Assembly (NCBI RefSeq): GCF_037126465.1
Contig: NC_088201.1
Location: forward strand, 127,658,665 to 127,722,664
DNA: 64,000 nucleotides
Direction of reading: 5' to 3'
From: Ornithodoros turicata
Taxonomy: Eukaryota > Arthropoda > Arachnida > Ixodida > Argasidae
The position numbers and the translations under genes are program-made. Shown here in pieces: positions 55,600-64,000 of the stretch; the stretch's first letter is position 1, and every line of letters begins with the position of its first letter. A model generated the notes under the pieces. That model did not search any database. It was not told where the DNA came from and worked only from the letters and a program-made list of their open reading frames with translations.

Positions 55600-56015
55600 G
55601 CCATGCCTGTGCTATCTCTTTGCGCGATGCCGGGGTGGACTTGGCTTCCAACCTCCTTTCGTCGGACTGACAAAGTTTGCGCTGAAAAATTCATCGCGCG
55701 CTATCAGGGGAGCTCGGTAGAGCGTGATGCTCGGCTCTTTTTTCCGACGGGATAGCTCCTGAATATCCCTGACAATTATCATTAATTTGAGTAAATTAGA
55801 CACGCTCTTCACATTGGTAGGGCAAAAAAATCACCTTGACTTGGAAAATTTCGGACTTAAGCTCGCAAAAATTTACATAATTAAACTTACGTTACACGAT
55901 GTTTACATCAGGAGGTGGCAAAAACCTGGAAAGAACAAATACCGTTGACCGCGTTACTCTAGGTGGTGTAGTTTTTTATATTATAATTCAGTGACACGTT
56001 TTCCGGGACACCCTG
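55600..56015. mobile_element. Foldback element, third copy, right half only
   Basis: Matches the right arm of 23727-24603 from GCCTGTGCTATCTCTTTGCG to the terminal GGGACACCCTG, followed by TA. The left arm is absent. Confidence 0.85.
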
Positions 56016-56017
56016 TA

Positions 56018-58097
56018 CGTGCCTTGCTGCAGACATGGGTTGGCCACCCGGCAATAAATCGAAGTACAGCGATGTAGTTTCGAATCTGCCAGTGTCTGTT
56101 CTCAAAATAAAACTACATCCGGTGTCCCTACCGGTGGCATATACAGCAACTGAGTAGTAAAGTACAATGTATATGATTATCAAAGATAATAAAGGGGACG
56201 ATTTCCCGTCGATATTAGTATATAGGCTTGACATGGGAGCCCAATACTGGCGTTGATTCAGTGCAGCAGCGGAGGATACTTGAAAGGAGCTTGCCGATAT
56301 TGCTGAATTGATGGTGGCTGCATATATAAATTACACAATATCAGTTTGCTTAAGCAAAGTCCTTTCAACTGCCGTACCCATATTAAATAATACCGAATCT
56401 AATCTCCATAATCTATTTTTGCACTGCAGAACCATAGCACCAACGAGTCTTTCCTACGGGTTGCCGTTTTGGTGCACGTAGATGAACGGTACAATAAACA
56501 CAGCGACCAGCTGAGTACTCAGGATCTAGCCTCAACAGGTTGCTATGACATGATATTCCATGTTTGCAAGATCCTGTTACAGCAACCTGCTGACTTCATC
56601 AATGATTTTCGTCTGTGTGCATGTATAACTGTGATGTGAAAAAAAAAAAAAAAAGAAAGAAAGCGGAACTCCAATCGAATGAGGCCCCGTGCCCACACTC
56701 TGCGTCGTTTTGTTCTGCTATGAAGATGGAATGCGTTCCTTACCGTGCTTGATTGTGACATCCCATTAAACGTGATCGCAATTGTTGCCCAACTGCAATT
56801 TTAATATTTGCTGTTAAAATGTGCGAGAGCTAAGGCCATGTGCAGCATTTTTGGCCGCTTCGCACTTCCGAAGCTCCATGTGCTAATGCGATCACGGGGA
56901 AAGGGAGATACATAGCTACAGTTCACCTTAATACAGGCGTAAGGTCTAAATTATTCAGGGCCAGCGAGAGCAAACTAACCCGCTCGGATTTAGATTTCTT
57001 GCATAGACACATTTTCAACCTAGGAGTACATTTGGGCATTGTGAATCAACACCCCATTGCATGTGGTACGTTTGCCAAGAGAACTACGCAAATATGAGCC
57101 AATCACTAAGTCAAATTTCTATGTAGAAAAAAAAAAAAAAAGAATCCGCATTTTCATAATCGTCCGTCTCAGCAAAGGGTCCCGCCCTGCGTGTCGCTCC
57201 TGCGTAGTTGCCTGTCTCGGAGTAACTGTTATTAACCACAACACCAAACAAGTTTCTATGCAGCGGTATTACTTCTGCTGTATAATTACTGAACAAATGC
57301 GCGCTAGGTGAAGGGAGGAATGTCAGGTTTCATCGCGGGACGTGATATTGTCCAATGATAGCGATGCTCATTAACCATAAGCGGTATGCGTTCAGCAGTG
57401 CCAGTAAAGGAATGCTCGTGGCGCAAATAATAGCTTAATTGGCTTCACGGGAGAATAACATTGCTGTTACAGTTCGTGCTCTCTTTCTCAAGTGTTCCAG
57501 CGGTTAGCTGGAACGCCGTTCTATGGGACCAATACACCACAGAAGCGATCGCGCGACCTCTGCTTTTTCCCGAGCACCGAAATACCATGTGAATGCGCAC
57601 CTGACTTCCAAATGAAGCGGATATAAAACATCGCCAGTCACGGGCCTCCTGATGGTGAGTTACCTCCCCTCAATAAATCGAAGGTTCATATCACGTTCTC
57701 CTTGCAGATAAGCTTCAAAGGAATTGCAGTTGATCCAAGCCTCCCAACTGCTTCGGAGTTTCTTTTCATGACGGTCAGGATAAAATAAAGAAAGAATGGA
57801 GATGAACGAAAAGGCGTTAAATCAACCATGTTTTAGAAATCGTTCTACGATTTCTTGTTCTTTTACGGCACTCCCGTTTCACGGTCCCGTAGCGAAAGTG
57901 CACTACTGATCTATAGCCTGCACATTCATTCGACATTACTTCATCCGGCAGGGGTACCACAAAAGTGTGGCACTGGGATAATTACTAATGACGTATCTTC
58001 TTTTCGTTTATATTTCCTCAGTTTTAGGTTGTTTCGTCGTTGCCTCAATAATCAGCTTCCCGTTATGCTGTAATGTGGGATGCATCACTTCCCCGTG
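56018..58097. other. Unassigned
   Basis: Two A runs (about 56638-56654 and 57126-57141). No recognisable frame or repeat. Confidence 0.35.
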
Positions 58098-59290
58098 ATC
58101 ACTGGTGGGCAGTACTTCAGGTACCAAGTCCTCAAGTACTGCATGAAGTACATTCCTAAGTATTGTACTCAACTTTAAAGGGGCTGTCGCATCTGCTTCA
58201 GTCGATTTGAAAACTACAGTGTCATTTCATTCTTCATGGACCATTGACCACGGTATCGCAAATCCCCTACGAAAGAGTAGTGTAGTTTGACCTTAATCGA
58301 CGTGAAACGCTATAATAGTAGACGACGAATGTTAAGAGTATCCCTCTGTGGGAAAACGAGCAAACGTCACTCCATAAAAACATTTAGGGGGCGACCTTGT
58401 AAAAAGTTGTCAGCAGAACGTACTTTAAAAGAATAACGTGCAAGCAGAGCGAGCCTCGCACCGCAGATAAAACGAAGAAAAAGAAAACTTGAATTCGTTT
58501 TTGTTAGCGTTATCCAACACCCCAACTCGTTAACAACAATTCCCACTTGAATTCTCAGTCGTTTGAAGTTTTGTTCGCAAACAGCTTTCGTGAAACAGGT
58601 CGCAGACATATTCTTGGTGTCGCAGTGTTCGAGTCAAATTAACTTTTGACTAACCAAGTCAAAAGGTAATTCGACTCGAATCCTCGGGAAACATCGAAGT
58701 CAATTCCAGTCTACCGTACCCTACAATCCATAGCAAAACGGTGTCGCAGAGAGGAAAAACCGAACGCTGTGTGAAAGTGCTCGTAGCACGCTTTTTGAGG
58801 CGAAGCTTCGCGAGATATACTGGGTAATGGTAATGATTTTTTCCATAACCTGTCAGCAGAACGTACTTTAATGGAATAACGTGCAAAGAGAGGGAGCCTC
58901 GCATCGCAGATAAAACGAAGAAAAATAAAACTTCAATACGTCGTTGTTAGCGTTATCCAACAAAAGCGATGCCGCGGGCCGTGCGGGCGTCTGAACGGCG
59001 CAATCCCCCCCCCCTAGGCCCCGCACTCTCGCTCATCCGCTTAGGGAGTGACTTCACGCCGTTAGCGTCTGCGGCCGCGGAGGGCTGATCTTTAAAATTC
59101 CTGTATCTAATATCTAAGCACTTTAACGACGAAAAATTCCGGATTGATTGTCGGTTGATGCCGGACACAGTGCTATCGGTTTCGTAGGTCGGTTTCGGGA
59201 TGCCACCTTCCCTTGATGTACATTTCCAATTGTGTACTTGGGAGTACTTCTCTCTAGTACCTTGTCACCAAGTACCCAAATGGGAATGCA
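58098..59290. repeat. Repeat cluster, possibly an eroded element with AGTACTT-rich ends
   Basis: GGTGGGCAGTACTTCAGGTA (58106) and the AGTACTT/AAGTACC motifs at 59230-59275 may be the two ends of a hAT-like element; no target duplication is seen. Inside, a block of about 110 bp starting GTCAGCAGAACGTACTTTAA is present at 58408-58518 and again at 58852-58962, and 58985-59215 is related to the repeat at 5030-5345. Confidence 0.4.
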
Positions 59291-59696
59291 AAAAAAATAA
59301 TAATGACAATAATGAATAAGTTTCGTCTCTATAGAAGCAGCAATTCTGAGCAAGAAAATGGATTGCTGTCCTCTGTTGTCATAGTTTCATGTTTTCATAT
59401 TGTACGAAGATATGCAAGGATGAATAAATCAGGAAATAAAAATACTTTGCACTAGCACAGGCGGTTGTCTGAGCAGCTGTAACAGGAATTTATGCCACCT
59501 GTTACAGTTCACATTCACGGGCAAGCGATAACTAGCTGGACTTCAGAACTGAAATTTGCAACAACAACAAAAATGGTTACAGCGAGATTTAGTCAATCAA
59601 AACATGCACTCTTTATCAAATTGTGTAACCACCAAACGGTGACACGTAGCAATGTGAAAATTAACGTTCAAATCAGCTCAGTTCAAACGTTCAGTC
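59291..59696. other. Unassigned
   Basis: Flank of the 303-bp array; no gene seen. Confidence 0.4.
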
Positions 59697-62600
59697 AGTG
59701 GGAACGGCAGCAGAAGTCTGAGCATGATGCCTTACCCTTTCTTCATTGTATTGCAGCTGCTGCTATCTTCTGCTTTTTGATGCACACACGTGCCGTTACC
59801 TATCAACACGTGGTCGCCGGCTTTCCATGATGTCCCCGGCGAGGGCACTGTCTCCGCGCCAGGAGACGGTTACTGCAGCTCGTCACGTGGATTCGCTGTC
59901 TACCCAGACGGCGCGCTACTACAAGCCCCCTACTTCCGCTCCGCATCTACGTCATCACAGCAGGACGAATTTAAACCGCGTCTGCACATCGTCAGCTTCT
60001 GTGGGAATGTCAGCAGCAGTGTGAGCATGATGCCTTACCCCTTCTTCATTGTATTGCAGCTGTTGCTATCTTCTGCTTTTTGCGGCACACACGTGCCGTT
60101 ACCTATCAACACGTGGTCGCCGGCTTTCTATGATGTCCCCGGCGAGGGCACTGTCTCCGCGCCAGGAGACGGTTACTGCAGCTCGTCACGTGGATTCACT
60201 GTCTACCCAGACGGCACGCTACTACAGGCCCCCTACTTCCGCTCAGCATCTACGTCATCACAGCAGGACGAATTTAAACCGCGTCTGCACATCGTCAGCT
60301 TGAGTGGGAACGGCAGCAGCAGTGTGAGCATGATGCCTTACCCCTTCTTCATTGTATTGCAGCTGTTGCTATCTTCTGCTTTTTGATGCACACACGTGCC
60401 GTTACCTATCAACACGTGGTCGCCGGCTTTCCATGATGTCCCCGGCGAGGGCACTGTCTCCGCGCCAGGAGACGGTTACTGCAGCTCGTCACGTGAATTC
60501 ACTGTCTACCCAGACGGCGCGCTACTACAGGCCCCCTACTTCCGCTCCGCATCTACGTCATCACAGCAGGACGAATTTAAACCGCGTCTGCACATCGTCA
60601 GCTTCAATGGGGACGGCAGCAGCAGTGTGAGCATGATGCCTTACCCCTTCTTCATTGTATTGCAGCTGTTGCTATCTTCTGCTTTTTGATGCACACACGT
60701 GCCGTTACCTATCAACACGTGGTCGCCGGCTTTCCATGATGTCCCCGGCGAGGGCACTGTCTCCGCGCCAGGAGACGGTTACTGCAGCTCGTCACGTGGA
60801 TTCACTGTCTACCCACACGGCGCGCTACTACAAGCCCCCTACTTCCGCTCCGCATCTACGTCATCACAGCAGGACGAATTTAAACCGCGTCTGCACCTCG
60901 TCAGCTTCTGTGGGAATGTCAGCAGCAGTGTGAGCATGATGCCTTACCCCTTCTTCATTGTATTGCAGCTGTTGCTATCTTCTGCTTTTTGCGGCACACA
61001 CGTGCCGTTACCTATCAACACGTGGTCCCCGGCTTTCTATGATGTCCCCGGCGAGGGCACTGTCTCCGCGCCAGGAGACGGTTACTGCAGCTCGTCACGT
61101 GGATTCACTGTCTACCAAGCGGCGCGCTACTACAGGCCCCCTACTTCCGCTCCGCATCCACGTCATCACAGCAGGACGAATTTAAACCGCGTCTGCACAT
61201 CGTCAGCTTCAGTGGGAACGGCAGCAGCAGTGTGAGCATGATGCCTTACCCCTTCTTCATTGTATTGCAGCTGTTGCTATCTTCTGCTTTTTGATGCACA
61301 CACGTGCCGTTACCTATCAACACGTGGTCGCCGGCTTTCCATGATGTCCCCGGCGAGGGCACTGTCTCCGCGCCAGGAGACGGTTACTGCAGCTCGTCAC
61401 GTGGATTCACTATCTACCCAGACGGCGCGCTACTACAGGCCCCCTACTTCCGCTCCGCATCTACGTCATCACAGCAGGACGAATTTAAACCGCGTCTGCA
61501 CATCGTCAGCTTCAGTGGGAACGGCAGCAGCAGTGTGAGCATGATGCCTTACCCCTTCTTCATTGTATTGCAGCTGTTGCTATCTTCTGCTTTTTTATGC
61601 ACACACGTGCCGTTACCTATCAACACGTGGTCGCCGGCTTTCCATGATGTCCAAGGCGAGGGCATTGTCTCCGCGCCAGGAGACGGTTACTGCAGCTCGT
61701 CACGTGGATTCACTGTCTACCCAGACGGCGCGCTACTACAGGCCCCCTACTTCCGCTCCGCATCTACGTCATCACAGCAGGACGAATTTAAACCGCGTCT
61801 GCACATCGTTAGCTTCAGTGGGAACGGCAGCAGCAGTGTGAGCATGATGCCTTACCCCTTCTTCATTGTATTGCAGCTGTTGCTATCTTCTGCTTTTTGA
61901 TGCACACACGTGCCGTTACCTATCAACACGTGGTCGCCGGCTTTCCATGATGTCCCCGGCGAGGGCACTGTCTCCGCGCCAGGAGACGGTTACTGCAGCT
62001 CGTCACGTGGATTCACTGCCTACCCAGACGGCGCGCTACTACAGGCCCCCTACTTCCGCTCCGCATCTACGTCATCACAGCAGGACGAATTTAAACCGCG
62101 TCTGCACATCGTCAGCTTCAGTGGGAACGGCAGCAGCAGTGTGAGCATGATGCCTTACCCCTTCTTCATTGTATTGCAGCTGTTGCTATCTTCTGCTTTT
62201 TTATGCACACACGTGCCGTTACCTATCAACACGTGGTCGCCGGCTTTCCATGATGTCCCCGGCGAGGGCATTGTCTCCGCGCCAGGAGACGGTTACTGCA
62301 GCTCGTCACGTGGATTCACTGTCTACCCAGACGGCGCGCTACTACAGGCCCCCTACTTTCGCTCCGCATCTACGTCATCACAGCAGGACGAACTTAAACC
62401 GCGTCTGCACATCGTCAGCTTCAGTGGGAACGGCAGCAGCAGTGTGAGCATGATGCCTTACCCCTTCTTCATTGTATTGCAGCTGTTGCTATCTTCTGCT
62501 TTTTGATGCACACACGTGCCGTTACCTATCAACACGTGGTCGCCGGCTTTCCATGATGTCCCCGGCGAGGGCACTGTCCCCGCGCCAGGAGACGGTTACT

Positions 62601-64000
62601 GCAGCTCGTCACGTGGATTCACTGTCTACCCAGACTCCGCGCTACTACAGGCCCCCTACTTCCGCTCCGCATCTACGTCATCACAGCAGGACGAATTTAA
62701 ACCGCGTCTGCACATTGTCAGCTTCAGTGGGAATGTCAGCAGCAGTGTGAGCATGATGCCTTACCCCTTCTTCATTGTATTGCAGTTGTTGCTATCTTCT
62801 GCTTTTTGATGCACACACGTGCCGTTACCTATCAACACGTGGTCGCCGGCTTTCCATGATGTCCCCGGCGAGGGCACTGTCTCCGCGCCAGGAGACGGTT
62901 ACTGCAGCTCGTCACGTGGATTCACTGTCTACCCAGACGGCGCGCTACTACAGGCCCCCTACTTCCGCTCCGCATCTACGTCATCACAGCAGGACGAATT
63001 TAAACCGCGTCTGCACATCGTCAGCTTCAGTGGGAACGGCAGCAGCAGTGTGAGCATGATGCCTTACCCCTTCTTCATTGTATTGCAGCTGTTGCTATCT
63101 TCTGCTTTTTTATGCACACACGTGCCGTTACCTATCAACACGTGGTCGCCGGCTTTCCATGATGTCCCCGGCGAGGGCATTGTCTCCGCGCCAGCAGACG
63201 GTTACTGCAGCTCGTCACGTGGATTCACTGTCTACCCAGACGGCGCGCTACTACAAGCCCCCTACTTCCGCTCCGCATCTACGTCACCACAGCAGGACGA
63301 ATTTAAACCGCGTCTGCACATCGTCAGCTTCAGTGGGAACGGCAGCAGCAGTGTGAGCATGATGCCTTACCCCTTCTTCATTGTATTGCAGCTGTTGCTA
63401 TCTTCTGCTTTTTGATGCACACACGTGCCGTTACCTATCAACACGTGGTCGCCGGCTTTCCATGATGTCCCCGGCGAGGGCACTGTCTCCGCGCCAGGAG
63501 ACGGTTACTGCAGCTCGTCACGTGGATTCACTGTCTACCCAGACGGCGCGCTACTACAGGCCCCCTACTTCCGCTCCGCATCTACGTCATCACAGCAGGA
63601 CGAATTTAAACCGCGTCTGCACATCGTCAGCTTCAGTGGGAACGGCAGCAGCAGTGTGAGCATGATGCCTTACCCCTTCTTCATTGTATTGCAGCTGTTG
63701 CTATCTTCTGCTTTTTTATGCACACACGTGCCGTTACCTATCAACACGTGGTCGCCGGCTTTCCATGATGTCCAAGGCGAGGGCATTGTCTCCGCGCCAG
63801 GAGACGGTTACTGCAGCTCGTCACGTGGATTCACTGTCTACCCAGACGGCGCGCTACTACAGGCCCCCTACTTCCGCTCCGCATCTACGTCATCACAGCA
63901 GGACGAATTTAAACCGCGTCTGCACATCGTTAGCTTCAGTGGGAACGGCAGCAGCAGTGTGAGCATGATGCCTTACCCCTTCTTCATTGTATTGCGGCTG
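59697..64000 (+). repeat. 303-bp tandem array, probable LINE promoter monomers
   Basis: Units start at 59697, 60000, 60303, 60606, 60909, 61211, 61514, 61817, 62120, 62423, 62726, 63029, 63332 and 63635; a fifteenth starts at 63938 and is cut by the window edge. One unit is 302 bp, all others 303. Units are highly similar and start AGTGGGAACGGCAGCAG or a close variant. One frame of 101 codons per unit runs through (MMPYPFFIVLQLLLSSAF, THVPLPINTWSPAFHDVPGE, GYCSSSRGFTVYPDGALLQA, EFKPRLHIVSFSGNGSSSVS). In many units it is broken by a TGA at one fixed place; in units 2 and 5 this place reads GCGG and in units 7, 9, 12 and 14 TTA. The layout parallels the LINE monomers at 46487-46978, so I read it as a LINE 5' array and not as a gene or classical satellite. 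Confidence 0.85.
59948..60001 (+). promoter_or_regulatory. CRE-like site, TATA-like box and initiator in the 303-bp unit
   Basis: Within unit 1: TACGTCA (59948-59954), ATTTAAA (59969-59975) and, 31 bp on, the unit start at 60000. Most units read TTCAGTGGG there, an arthropod-type initiator; unit 2 itself starts TTCTGTGGG. The same trio recurs in every unit. Confidence 0.6.

Noticed and set aside
59790..63962. Series of 92- to 198-aa ORFs as a tandem gene family
   Set aside because: They are one 303-bp repeat unit read in two frames, with no domain and a stop in most units; the promoter-monomer reading explains the structure better.

Overview
The window is repeat-dominated DNA from an animal nuclear genome, most likely a chelicerate and probably a tick. 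The main clue is a tRNA-derived SINE at about 6278-6545 whose tail resembles the tick Ruka SINE as I remember it; no database search was possible. Abundant foldback DNA transposons, Penelope-like retroelements and LINEs with short-repeat tails fit that reading. I found no confident intact single-copy host gene, no tRNA or rRNA gene and no CRISPR. Nearly every supported reading frame belongs to a mobile element.

Layout. 0-1.4 kb: AT microsatellites, a small inverted-repeat element and the 3' end of a Penelope-like element (PLE). 1.4-2.85 kb: a transposon-like unit with about 30-bp inverted ends, carrying a broken THAP domain and a P-transposase-like C-terminus. 2.85-4.38 kb: a 237-bp tandem array in which every unit carries a hammerhead-ribozyme motif (a retrozyme candidate). 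4.5-9.4 kb: a pogo-like MITE, two SINEs and a 5'-truncated LINE. 9.4-34.7 kb: mostly unassigned sequence with three hAT-like elements (two with clear 8-bp target duplications and one with a near match), a 102-bp near-perfect hairpin and several foldback elements, one of them split by a Harbinger-like MITE. 34.7-38.7 kb: two 5'-truncated PLE copies in a nearly perfect head-to-head palindrome with a 9-nt spacer, flanked by a candidate 10-bp target duplication. 39.1-45.0 kb: a decayed PIF/Harbinger transposon with divergent Myb-like and DDE transposase genes, bracketed by inverted arrays of a 123-bp repeat and interrupted by a 1.55-kb foldback element. 46.5-50.7 kb: a nearly intact LINE. 51.2 kb: a THAP-domain ORF. 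53-59 kb: assorted repeats. 59.7-64 kb: a 303-bp tandem array running off the right edge.

How the parts connect. The LINE starts exactly at an initiator-like A and has two 246-bp promoter-like monomers (CRE, TATA and TCAGT initiator at the expected spacing), then an ORF1 with a 2A translational-skipping motif, then ORF2 (endonuclease plus reverse transcriptase) in the same frame after a single TGA. The 303-bp array at the right edge has the same architecture, with a CRE-like site, a TATA-like box about 31 bp before a TTCAGTGGG unit start, an in-frame length and a similar hydrophobic peptide. I therefore infer that it is a long promoter-monomer array of a related LINE whose body lies beyond the window. 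The PLE copies and the 237-bp array share hammerhead-type cores, which fits the known association of PLEs with hammerhead ribozymes.
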